A stretch of DNA of 7,231 nucleotides from an uncultured Ruminococcus sp. (lineage in GTDB: Bacteria; Bacillota; Clostridia; Oscillospirales; Ruminococcaceae), in the NCBI GenBank assembly GCA_902772615.1, contig CACYBC010000031.1:1-7231 (forward strand). Direction: 5' to 3'. Made by a program: the position numbers and the translations under genes. Each line of letters begins with the position of its first letter. Position 1 is the stretch's first letter. Of this stretch, positions 1 through 7,155 are shown piece by piece. The notes below the pieces were generated by a model. The model did not search any database, was not told where the DNA came from, and worked only from the letters and a program-made list of their open reading frames with translations.

Positions 1-1
1 C

Positions 2-856
2 ATCAGAAGGTTCGTTTCAATAATGCTCGCACTGGCTGTAGCCCTGTTGATGACTTCCTGCGGTACTTCCAAAGAGACCGGAGTAGATGACGGGGTACTG
101 ACTGTGGCGATGGAATGCGCTTATGAGCCATACAACTGGCTGCAGAATGACGACAGCAACGGAGCGGTACCGGTATCGAATGTACCCGGCGCCTATGCAA
201 ACGGCTACGACGTCATGATCGCAAAAAAGATCTGCGAGGAGAACGGGTGGGAACTGGAGATCATCCAGTCAGACTGGGATTCCCTTGTGCCCGGAGTTCA
301 GTCAGGGACTTTTGACTGCGTCATAGCGGGGCAGTCGATGACCACTGAACGCTCAAAGGAAGTCGATTTCGCTGGCCCGTATTTCTACGCTACCATCGTA
401 TGCCTTACGACTGAGAACAGTCCGTTTGCTACCGCGAAAGGAATAAATGATCTGTCCGGAGGAAAGTGCACGGCTCAGATGGGCACGATCTGGTATGATG
501 TATGCCTTGCCCAGATCGAAGGCGCTGATATCCAGACGGCAACAGAGACGACTCCCGCAATGCTGATGGCTCTGGAAACAGGAGCGGTGGATTTCGTCTG
601 CACGGATACTCCTACTGCCCAGGCAGCCGTAATAGCGTACCCTGATATGGTGATACTTGACTTCACGGGAACGGACGGGGATTTCACCTTTACCGAAGAA
701 GAAAGAGCTGAGAATGTGAACATCGGTGTCTCCGTAAAAAAGGGAAACACAGAGCTCAAAAACAAGATAGATTCCGTACTGGACAAGATGAATGCAAACG
801 ACTTCAATGAACTGATGGCATACGCCATATCCATCCAGCCGCTCTCGGAGGATTGA
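2..856 (+). CDS. Amino acid ABC transporter solute-binding lipoprotein, 5' partial
   Basis: Extracytoplasmic receptor that captures a polar amino acid and delivers it to the permease encoded next. The reading frame is open to the left window edge: codons before the ATG at 23 read IRRFVSI, giving the basic-then-hydrophobic start of a signal peptide. The true start therefore probably lies outside the window. Counting from that ATG, the lipobox LMTSC is at residues 9-13, with Cys13 as the lipid anchor. The mature part is a type 3 solute-binding fold. It has the family segment with S105 and R110 (SMTTER, followed by VDF and GPYF), a GT at 154-155 and an Asp at 195. These match the residues that hold the ligand's carboxylate and amino groups in LAO-type binding proteins (family knowledge). 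Length is normal for the family. Specificity (cystine, glutamine, other) cannot be read. It ends 7 bases before the permease. Confidence 0.93.
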   Translation: MRRFVSIMLALAVALLMTSCGTSKETGVDDGVLTVAMECAYEPYNWLQNDDSNGAVPVSNVPGAYANGYDVMIAKKICEENGWELEIIQSDWDSLVPGVQSGTFDCVIAGQSMTTERSKEVDFAGPYFYATIVCLTTENSPFATAKGINDLSGGKCTAQMGTIWYDVCLAQIEGADIQTATETTPAMLMALETGAVDFVCTDTPTAQAAVIAYPDMVILDFTGTDGDFTFTEEERAENVNIGVSVKKGNTELKNKIDSVLDKMNANDFNELMAYAISIQPLSED

Positions 857-863
857 TCGTATC

Positions 864-1700
864 ATGAGTAAGTTCTCACAGCTTCTTCAGGATGTGCTCA
901 GATTATGTTCCAAGTACTATCCGATATACCTTTCAGGTATGAAGAATACCTTATTGCTGGCTCTCATCGGAACGGTGCTCGGCTGTGTGATCGGATTTGT
1001 ATGCGGAGTGCTTAACACGATTCCTTTTGACCCGAGAGACCCGTTCAGAAAAAGGGCACTTGTCAAATGCGTACGTGGGGTTATCAGAGCATACGTCGAA
1101 CTGTTCCGCGGGACGCCCATGGTGCTGCAGGCTGTTTTCATCTACTACGCGCTTCCGTATTTCACCGACGGAGCAGCCCGTTTCTCAAGCGTCTGGGCTG
1201 CGTCGATACTGGTAGTTTCCGTGAATACAGGAGCATATATGACTGAATCAGTCAGAGGCGGTATCATCTCTGTCGATCCGGGACAGGTAGAAGGCGCGAT
1301 GGCTATAGGCCTTACGCATGTGCAGGCGATGATGTATGTGATACTGCCGCAGGCTGTGAGAAGCATACTGCCCCAGATAGGCAACAATTTCATAATCAAT
1401 CTCAAGGATACATCGGTCATGTTCATGATCAGTTTCACTGACTTCTTTGCGGCTCACAGAGGGGTGGTCGGGGCAACGTACCTGTATTTCCCCTCCGCTG
1501 TCATAGAGATGATCGGATATCTCACGATGACACTGATATCGTCGTTCCTCCTGAGAAGGATGGAACAGCGGCTTGAGGGCAGCAGCAGTTTTGAACTGGT
1601 GGTTGCCGATCCTCTGACTCTCACCTCCGGAGTCTACCGCAATCCGGGATCGGATGAACTGTTTAGAGAGCGCAGCCGCGACTATACGGGAAAGGACTGA
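864..1700 (+). CDS. Amino acid ABC transporter permease (HisM/GlnP type)
   Basis: Inner-membrane channel subunit of the polar amino acid importer, expected to work as a dimer. The start is ATG 864, preceded by GGAGG at 847-851 inside the end of the upstream gene (12-base spacing). Hydrophobic segments lie near residues 28-50, 86-100, 109-124, 184-195 and 210-231. The family segment YVELFRGTPMVLQ is at about 77-89. The EAA loop that docks on the ATPase is at about 143-165, with E143, G149 and the closing LPQA. Two departures from the shortest family members are visible: a basic hydrophilic loop at about 54-71 between the first two membrane segments, and a hydrophilic C-terminal tail of about 40 residues after the last membrane segment (240-278). 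The ATPase start follows 4 bases after the stop, so the genes are probably translationally coupled. Only one permease gene is present, which suggests a homodimer. Confidence 0.94.
   Translation: MSKFSQLLQDVLRLCSKYYPIYLSGMKNTLLLALIGTVLGCVIGFVCGVLNTIPFDPRDPFRKRALVKCVRGVIRAYVELFRGTPMVLQAVFIYYALPYFTDGAARFSSVWAASILVVSVNTGAYMTESVRGGIISVDPGQVEGAMAIGLTHVQAMMYVILPQAVRSILPQIGNNFIINLKDTSVMFMISFTDFFAAHRGVVGATYLYFPSAVIEMIGYLTMTLISSFLLRRMEQRLEGSSSFELVVADPLTLTSGVYRNPGSDELFRERSRDYTGKD
1691..1696 (+). promoter_or_regulatory. Ribosome binding site deciding the ATPase start
   Basis: AAAGGA lies 8 bases before the ATG at 1705. An in-frame ATG at 1654 would add 17 residues that overlap the permease end and have no counterpart in the ABC ATPase fold. 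I therefore place the start at 1705, where the protein begins directly with the first strand (ILEVRHLSKTFG). Confidence 0.7.
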
Positions 1701-1704
1701 GAGA

Positions 1705-2448
1705 ATGGACAGAGAACCGATCCTTGAAGTCAGGCATCTTTCCAAGACTTTCGGAACAAACCCTGTTCTGAAAGATATCAATTTTGAGATCAATCAGCAG
1801 GATGTTATCTCGATCATCGGACCTTCCGGTTCGGGCAAGAGCACGCTCCTGAGATGCATCAATCTGCTGGAGACTCCTACGGCGGGGTCGATCCTTTACC
1901 GGGGAAGGGACATCACGGAACTCGGTAAAGATGTGTATTCATACCGGGCAAAGGTCGGAATGGTATTCCAGTCATTCAATCTTTTCGATAACCTGACAGT
2001 TATGGAAAACTGTACTCTGGGTCAGACCAGGGTCCTGCACAGAGACAGGGAAGAAGCGGAAGAATATGCCCTGCAGATACTGTCAAGAGTGGGAATGGCT
2101 CCTTACTGCAACGCGAGACCGCGCCAGCTTTCGGGCGGTCAGAAACAGCGTGTCGCGATAGCCAGAGCAATGGCTCTGGATCCTGAGGTGATCCTTTTTG
2201 ATGAGCCGACTTCAGCTCTGGATCCTGAACTTGTAGGTGAGGTCCTGGATGTGATGAGGGATCTGGCCGGACAGGGAATGACCATGGCGGTCGTTACCCA
2301 TGAGATGACCTTCGCCAGACAGGTCAGCAACAGAGTAGTATTTATGGATGACGGCATAATCATGGAAGAAGGCTCTCCGGAAGAGGTGTTCACTGATCCC
2401 CAAAACGAGAGAACAAGAGAATTCCTCGGAAGATACCTCGGAAGGTGA
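1705..2448 (+). CDS. Amino acid ABC transporter ATP-binding protein (GlnQ/HisP type)
   Basis: Cytoplasmic ATPase that powers the importer encoded by the two upstream genes. With the start at 1705 it is 247 residues, normal for the GlnQ/HisP group. All nucleotide-binding motifs are intact: Walker A GPSGSGKST (39-47), Q-loop Gln89 in VFQSFNLF, ABC signature LSGGQKQR (142-149), Walker B VILFDEP (162-168) with catalytic Glu167, D-loop SALD (170-173), and switch His199 in VVTHEM. The FNLF stretch after the Q-loop and the TFARQVSNRVVFMDDG segment after the switch His are typical of amino acid importers. It begins 4 bases after the permease stop and is the last gene before the hairpin at 2488-2528. 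The family is clear; the transported substrate is not. Confidence 0.96.
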   Translation: MDREPILEVRHLSKTFGTNPVLKDINFEINQQDVISIIGPSGSGKSTLLRCINLLETPTAGSILYRGRDITELGKDVYSYRAKVGMVFQSFNLFDNLTVMENCTLGQTRVLHRDREEAEEYALQILSRVGMAPYCNARPRQLSGGQKQRVAIARAMALDPEVILFDEPTSALDPELVGEVLDVMRDLAGQGMTMAVVTHEMTFARQVSNRVVFMDDGIIMEEGSPEEVFTDPQNERTREFLGRYLGR

Positions 2449-2487
2449 CAGGCTGACTGTCAGATCGATTGCTATTTCTCCCTTCAT

Positions 2488-2528
2488 AGAAGACTCCCTG
2501 CTCTGAGAGATCGGAGCAGGGAGTCTTT
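2488..2528. terminator. Bidirectional intrinsic terminator between convergent operons
   Basis: AGACTCCCTGCTC (2491-2503) pairs perfectly with GAGCAGGGAGTCT (2514-2526). The helix continues inward through a T-G wobble (2504/2513), G-C and A-T pairs, and closes on a GAGA tetraloop (2507-2510). A2490-T2527 can extend it outward. On the + strand it is followed by TTTGTGT, and on the - strand by TCTTCTATG, so the U-tracts are short but the stem is very stable. It lies 39 bases after the ATPase stop and 15 bases past the glycosidase stop, so one hairpin can serve both transcripts. Confidence 0.85.
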
Positions 2529-2542
2529 GTGTATTCAGTAAA

Positions 2543-4867
2543 TCATCTGACTGTGAAAAACAGTTCCGCAGGCTTGAGCCCGGGGACGCTTATTGTGAGT
2601 CTGCCTTCGCCCGGAGCGCCGGTTGTCCTGATATATGTTCCTGTCATCCCGCCTTCTGCGGTGGAGCACTCCGGTCCAACGATGTTGATGGGTCCTTCTG
2701 CCGAGAAAGTCACGGGAAGCTGCGCATAGTGTGCGGTATTTCCGTTGCCGTCCAGGATCCTTATCCTGACAGCAGCCATATCGTACGTAGCGCCTTCTTT
2801 CAGTTCGGCGGAACTGGTCCTGACTTCCAGGTGCAGTTCGGAGGAAGGAGTGAGCGTTCTGGAACTTAGAACTTTTCCGTCTTTTACTGCGTCAAGTCTC
2901 CATACCGTGGCATCCCCGCCCCAGTTGCTGACGTATTTCCCGTACAGTTCTGCCGCGTCGGAATATGTCATCTTGTATCTCATCATGATCCAGGCCAGCT
3001 TCAGTTTGTCACGAAGAGGCATGTCATTTATCCCGTGGACGGACGCAGAAACCAGACAGTCATGAAGAAGTTTTTCAAGTTTCCCTGAGTATCCATCCTG
3101 CGATCTCAGAAGGTCTCCTATCGTGTCATCGATCAGAATGGGACCGTGCTTCAGTGAGGTGAAGTCAGTATTGCTGAATTCCTGCACGAATGCGTCGTTC
3201 TTGTACAGGCGGACGCTGTCTGCGTTGGTGAAAGCATAGACTTTGCCCAGCATCCCTCCGGGATAGTCTCCTATATCCATGGTGGAGCCAACTTCAAGTA
3301 CGGGAACATCATCCTGCTGCATGGCGTAGACGCTGGCGGCCAGTTTTGGATTTCTGAATGCATCCATGACACCGTGATAGCAGATCCTGTCACCGGATCC
3401 GAAGTCTTTGTGGGTGGGATAATCGAACATGCACCATTCAAAACATCCGGCATGCTCTCCGGTGGACATGGCGGCATTCATTACGCGGGCATGCCGCAGG
3501 GCGTGCTCCTGGCGGTCCTCCACCTTGTCGAAGGATTTGGTCGGGAACATATGCCCGTTGGATTCGGAGATGAGGAAGCCTTTTGACATGTCCGGCGTAA
3601 CTTTTGATTTCTGGGTTATGGGCTCGTTTTTTCCGGAATGCGTGAAGTCATTGAATGCGTAAACATCCTCCAGCAGGTGGCTCTTTTTGATGTATCTCAC
3701 ACCGGAGGTCTGACGGCTGGGATCCAGTTCATGGGCGATGCGGTTTGTGCGCTCGTAGAATTCATCGTCGTCCTGGCTCTCGTTTATCCTGACTCCCCAC
3801 AGCACAATGGAAGGGTGGTTTCGGTACTGAAGGACCATCTCCTCGACCTGCTTGCAGGCGACGTCTTTCCAGGAACTGTCGCCTATATGCTGCCACCCGG
3901 GTATCTCGGTGAATACCAGAAGTCCCAGTCTGTCACAGGCATCGATGAATGACTGTGACTGGGGATAATGGGAGGTCCTGACGGCATTGCACCCAAGTTC
4001 CTGCTTTAGTATGCGCGCGTCCTCCACCTGCAGGCTGTCAGATACCGCATATCCGACATAAGGGTAGCTCTGGTGTCTGTCCAGTCCGTGCATGAATGTC
4101 CGTTTTCCGTTGAGGTAGAATCCGTCGGAACGGAACTGCGCCGTCCTGAAACCAAATGATACGGTCCTGGAGGCACCATTTTCCAGAGTAACGCCAAGAT
4201 CATACAGGACAGGAGAGTCAGTATCCCAGACAGCCGCATCCGGAAGACTGACAGTCATCTTTCCTGAATCCACGGGAACAGAAGCACAAAGTTCTCCGCT
4301 GCTGTCCGTGATGTTCAGGATGCCTTTGGGCGATGAGCCGTCCGAGACAGTGATCGCAACTTCGGCAGTCTGAAGGTCAGGGGTAGTTACGTAAATATCT
4401 GAGATGTAAACACTCTCTCTGACATCCAGCCAGACAGGGCGGTAAATGCCTCCGTATGTCAGGTAATCTATGACAAAACCGAAAGGAGGGATGGCCGGGT
4501 TCTCGGTGCTGTCGAGTTTTACGGCAAGCTCTATCTCCTCTCCCGGTACACCGTGATCTGTCAGTTCGACTTCAAAAGAGGTATATCCGCCGAGGTGTGT
4601 CATGATCTCCCTGCGGTCGACATACACAGTGGCGATGTGCGCAGCTGCTTCGAAAACAGCAAAGAGACGCTTGCCTGCGGCTTCCTGAGGCACGGTGATC
4701 TTCCTGCGGTAACCGCTGACCATCTCATAGTCTCCGCTGTCTGCATAGTGAAGGGGAAGCTCCGTAACAGTGTGAGGTATCCTTACAGGAATACCTTCTG
4801 ATGTATACTCGAGGAATGAATCATCCCATTCTGCAGTGAACTCCCAATCGTTATTGATCGGTATCAT
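2543..4867 (-). CDS. Glycoside hydrolase family 2 beta-glycosidase (beta-galactosidase-like)
   Basis: Retaining beta-glycosidase of 774 residues that should cleave a terminal beta-linked sugar from an oligosaccharide or glycoside. No signal peptide is visible, so it probably acts in the cytoplasm on imported substrate. Approximate layout: N-terminal jelly-roll sugar-binding domain (1-150, with GGIYRPVWLDV at 139-149), an immunoglobulin-like domain (151-243), a TIM barrel (244-515) and a C-terminal beta-rich region (520-774). The family segment NAVRTSHYPQS is at 294-304 and TEIPGW at 320-325. The predicted acid/base is Glu363 (WGVRINES, after HPSIVLW) and the predicted nucleophile is Glu435 (LISESNGHMFPT). 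The 72-residue gap between them suits the family. A helical stretch at about 580-645 interrupts the C-terminal beta region. AGGAGA (4880-4875) lies 7 bases before the ATG. It is the last gene of the three-gene operon. Beta-galactosidase is a guess; beta-glucuronidase or another specificity is possible. Confidence 0.9.
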   Translation of the reverse strand: MIPINNDWEFTAEWDDSFLEYTSEGIPVRIPHTVTELPLHYADSGDYEMVSGYRRKITVPQEAAGKRLFAVFEAAAHIATVYVDRREIMTHLGGYTSFEVELTDHGVPGEEIELAVKLDSTENPAIPPFGFVIDYLTYGGIYRPVWLDVRESVYISDIYVTTPDLQTAEVAITVSDGSSPKGILNITDSSGELCASVPVDSGKMTVSLPDAAVWDTDSPVLYDLGVTLENGASRTVSFGFRTAQFRSDGFYLNGKRTFMHGLDRHQSYPYVGYAVSDSLQVEDARILKQELGCNAVRTSHYPQSQSFIDACDRLGLLVFTEIPGWQHIGDSSWKDVACKQVEEMVLQYRNHPSIVLWGVRINESQDDDEFYERTNRIAHELDPSRQTSGVRYIKKSHLLEDVYAFNDFTHSGKNEPITQKSKVTPDMSKGFLISESNGHMFPTKSFDKVEDRQEHALRHARVMNAAMSTGEHAGCFEWCMFDYPTHKDFGSGDRICYHGVMDAFRNPKLAASVYAMQQDDVPVLEVGSTMDIGDYPGGMLGKVYAFTNADSVRLYKNDAFVQEFSNTDFTSLKHGPILIDDTIGDLLRSQDGYSGKLEKLLHDCLVSASVHGINDMPLRDKLKLAWIMMRYKMTYSDAAELYGKYVSNWGGDATVWRLDAVKDGKVLSSRTLTPSSELHLEVRTSSAELKEGATYDMAAVRIRILDGNGNTAHYAQLPVTFSAEGPINIVGPECSTAEGGMTGTYIRTTGAPGEGRLTISVPGLKPAELFFTVR

Positions 4868-4894
4868 GCTGTTCTCTCCTTAGGCAGTTATTTG

Positions 4895-6322
4895 TCACTG
4901 ACCGAGATCAGTGCTGACGCTTTGGGTTATAGTCTCAAATGTGCTGTTTTTTGCGTAAGAGTCAATGTTTTCCTTTTTGATCCCGAATTTCTGGAGCGTA
5001 CCGGCTCCACCGATGCATCCTCCGGTGCAGGCCATTCCTTCCACAAAGTTGCTCTGCAGCAGACCTTTCGACCGTTTGAGCATCGCTATCCTGCACGTCT
5101 CTATACCGCTGCATGTCTCGGGCTTCAGCTCCAGAGATGAACCGATTTCTGAGAGTCCCTGTCTGATGGCCTCCGTAAGTCCTCCGGACCTGGCAAATAC
5201 CCTGCCGTAGTAGGAAGCCTGATTGATATCGTTTTCCTCAAGAGACCCCAGATCGATATCCCTGCTGTCAAAAAGAGCCTGCAGCTCCTCAAAGGTCAGT
5301 GCTACATCAACGAGATCCTTTATCCTGTCCTGCATGATCTCCGCCTTTTTCGCGGTACACGGACCGATAAAGACCAGCCTGCAGTCTTCGTCGTCCTCCC
5401 TCAGTTTCTTCGCGATCGCCCCCATGGGAGAAAGATTGGAAGAGATGTTTTCGGCCAGTGCAGGGAAGTTCTTCCGGACATAATCCACGAATGCAGGACA
5501 GCAGGAGGAGAGAAGGAATCCTTTCTCATCAAGTTCCTTCGCTTCATCATATGCTACGAGATCTGCGCCTTTCGCTACTTCGATCACATCATAGAAACCG
5601 AGCTTCTTAAGGCCTGCTATGACCTGACCAAGTTTGAATTCCCTGAAACTGTCGGCGATCGCCGGTGCGATCAGAGCGTAAACCTTGAAGTTGGTGTTGT
5701 TCTCGCTCTTGATGATGTAATCGATCGCATCCAGGATAAAAGACTTATCCATTATGGCGCCGAACGGACACTGTGATATGCAGGCACCGCAGTTTATGCA
5801 TTTATCGGGGTCTATCCTGGCAGCCTGATCTTCATTTGCCTCTATTGCCTTGACAGCACATGCGTTCTCGCAGGGGCGCTTCCTGTTTATTATGGCCGTG
5901 TATTGGCACGCTCTGGCGCAGGCTCCGCAGTTGATGCATTTGGACTTGTCTATATGTGCCTGATGATTCGAATCAAAGTAGATGGCGTCTTTTGGACATG
6001 CAACCTTGCACCTCTGTACGAGACATCCTCTGCACGTGTTGGTGACTTCATATCCGCCTATCGGACACTCGTCGCACGCGATATCGATGACTTCGATTAT
6101 GTTGGGATTGGCTCTGTCGCCGCCCATGGCGAGTTTGACTCTCTCCTGAAGGATAGCACGTTCCTTATAAACGCAGCAGCGCATGGTCGGCGTCTTGCCG
6201 GGAATGATCTTCTTGGGTATGTCCAGAACGTTTTCGACCAGATTCTGTTCCCAGGCTTCTTTAGCGACCTCTTTCAGGACTTGATACTTGATGTATTGTA
6301 TACGGGTCTCAAAACTACTCAT
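4895..6322 (-). CDS. Monomeric [FeFe]-hydrogenase-family iron-sulfur protein (probably group B)
   Basis: Cytoplasmic redox protein of 475 residues expected to bind the H-cluster and interconvert protons and H2, or to sense H2 or redox state. The N-terminal part holds 18 cysteines, enough for up to four [4Fe-4S] clusters: C49/C50, C83/C86, CxxC plus C105/C109 (97-109), CxxCxxCxxxC at 129-139, C151/C155, and CxxCxxCxxxCP at 175-186. The H-cluster domain follows with all three signatures: L1 SSCCPAF (272-278), L2 GPCTAKKAE (320-328) and L3 MACTGGCIGGAG (430-441). Likely H-cluster ligands are C275, C322, C432 and C436. Lys325 and Glu328 match conserved L2 residues of clostridial hydrogenase I. 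No membrane segment or PAS domain is seen. GGAG (6333-6330) sits 7 bases before the ATG, and the start overlaps the kinase end by 8 bases. No maturation genes (hydEFG) are in the window. The family is clear; whether it is catalytic or regulatory is not. Confidence 0.92.
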   Translation of the reverse strand: MSSFETRIQYIKYQVLKEVAKEAWEQNLVENVLDIPKKIIPGKTPTMRCCVYKERAILQERVKLAMGGDRANPNIIEVIDIACDECPIGGYEVTNTCRGCLVQRCKVACPKDAIYFDSNHQAHIDKSKCINCGACARACQYTAIINRKRPCENACAVKAIEANEDQAARIDPDKCINCGACISQCPFGAIMDKSFILDAIDYIIKSENNTNFKVYALIAPAIADSFREFKLGQVIAGLKKLGFYDVIEVAKGADLVAYDEAKELDEKGFLLSSCCPAFVDYVRKNFPALAENISSNLSPMGAIAKKLREDDEDCRLVFIGPCTAKKAEIMQDRIKDLVDVALTFEELQALFDSRDIDLGSLEENDINQASYYGRVFARSGGLTEAIRQGLSEIGSSLELKPETCSGIETCRIAMLKRSKGLLQSNFVEGMACTGGCIGGAGTLQKFGIKKENIDSYAKNSTFETITQSVSTDLGQ

Positions 6323-7079
6323 CCAGTGACTCCAATTCTTCTTCCTTGAGATAGATCAGACTGTGCAGGAAATCTGTCTGATGCCGGATACCTTTTACTG
6401 ACTGTGAAGCGGCCAGGATCGGGATCCATCCCAGTATCTCTTTCCTTGAGCAGCCGGTCCTGCCGCAATATGTCCGCAGATACTTCTTTGCGCGTTCTTT
6501 TTTGCCGTCAAGCAGAAACAGCAGGAAAGTTCTTGCCGCGTCAGCTTCACGGTTCCCCTGAGTGGCGTGAGACCAGTCTATGATATAAGCCTCATCGTCC
6601 TCGTTGATTATGACGTTTGACGGATCAAGGTCGCCATGGCAGAGGTCATTATATCTCGGAGAAGACTCTATTCTGTTGTGAAGATCATAACGCAGGGTAG
6701 CAGAGAGATCTGTCTCGGATATCTTCCTGTTCATCTTGTCCCTGTGCTTGGTCAGCAGGGGACACCGCTTTGACTGTATTTCTCTCTGGATATCGACAAA
6801 ACGTGTCAGAAGCACATCCTCTTTTTCCGGATACATGTCGAGAAGTTCGGCCATAGTCTTCCCGCGTATGTACTGTGATACGATAGCCCAGTTCCCGTCA
6901 ACCGTAGTAACTTCGAACAGTTTCGGTATGTGAAGCCCGGTCTCCTCGACAAGGGCCTGGTTCAGTGCTTCATTCAGAACGGTTGCCTTGTCAGAATCTG
7001 GCCCAAACACTTTATAGCACTTGTCTGCCTCAACGAATACTAATGTATCCTTTCCGGCTGTGATAACATTTCTGTCCAT
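6315..7079 (-). CDS. Phosphotransferase of the aminoglycoside/choline kinase (APH) fold
   Basis: Small soluble kinase-like protein of 254 residues, predicted to move the ATP gamma-phosphate to an unidentified small molecule. The C-lobe has the hallmark catalytic loop CHGDLDPSNV (147-156), with His148, base Asp150 and Asn155. The metal-binding Asp168 follows in YIIDWS (165-170), which in this fold replaces the DFG of protein kinases. The N-lobe carries CYKVF (21-25), where Lys23 is the likely ATP-anchoring lysine, and a hinge-like VSQYIRGKTMAELL (67-80). The C-terminus is helical and charged. GAGGA (7092-7088) lies 8 bases before the ATG. It is the first gene of the operon and overlaps the hydrogenase start, so a role connected to hydrogenase expression or to an amino sugar, choline or sugar substrate is possible but unproven. 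Nothing specific marks it as an antibiotic-resistance enzyme. Confidence 0.85.
   Translation of the reverse strand: MDRNVITAGKDTLVFVEADKCYKVFGPDSDKATVLNEALNQALVEETGLHIPKLFEVTTVDGNWAIVSQYIRGKTMAELLDMYPEKEDVLLTRFVDIQREIQSKRCPLLTKHRDKMNRKISETDLSATLRYDLHNRIESSPRYNDLCHGDLDPSNVIINEDDEAYIIDWSHATQGNREADAARTFLLFLLDGKKERAKKYLRTYCGRTGCSRKEILGWIPILAASQSVKGIRHQTDFLHSLIYLKEEELESLDE
6330..6333 (-). promoter_or_regulatory. Ribosome binding site of the hydrogenase, inside the kinase gene
   Basis: GGAG on the - strand, 7 bases before the ATG at 6322, lies inside the last codons of the phosphotransferase gene. Together with the 8-base overlap (6315-6322) it indicates translational coupling and fixes the hydrogenase start, which gives the expected family N-terminus (SSFETRIQYIKYQVLKE). 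Confidence 0.65.
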
Positions 7080-7113
7080 AAAATTGGTCCTCGAAAAAAC
7101 TGTATTCCCTGAT

Positions 7114-7144
7114 ATTATAAATATATCATGAAGTAAACAGTGAA
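7114..7144 (-). promoter_or_regulatory. Predicted sigma-A promoter of the kinase-hydrogenase-glycosidase operon
   Basis: On the - strand a perfect TATAAT (7119-7114) sits about 34 bases before the kinase start codon, in an AT-rich tract. The best upstream element is the weak TTCACT (7144-7139) with a 19-base spacer; a TTTACT nearer by is too close (12 bases). A near-perfect -10 with a poor -35 suggests either dependence on an activator or a modest promoter. The predicted leader is about 25-30 bases, too short for a riboswitch. Confidence 0.5.
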
Positions 7145-7155
7145 TTCATTCTAAA

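Noticed and set aside
1654..1704. Upstream ATG start for the ATPase, adding 17 residues
   Set aside because: The extension overlaps the permease end, lacks family similarity, and the AAAGGA at 1691-1696 favours the ATG at 1705.
1248..1793. 181-residue open frame on the - strand opposite the permease and ATPase start
   Set aside because: It is antisense to clearly conserved permease coding sequence, has no recognisable motif or good ribosome binding site, and spans two genes on the other strand.
3638..3952. Several + strand open frames of 70-106 codons opposite the GH2 gene
   Set aside because: All lie inside a well-supported glycosidase gene and read as its complement; no motif, signal peptide or ribosome binding site supports them.
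5903..6349. 148-residue open frame on the + strand opposite the hydrogenase
   Set aside because: It mirrors the iron-sulfur coding region, has no family features, and crosses the hydrogenase-kinase junction.
6315..7079. Aminoglycoside resistance gene
   Set aside because: Only the general APH-fold catalytic motifs are visible. The operon position with a hydrogenase and a glycosidase argues for a housekeeping or metabolic role.
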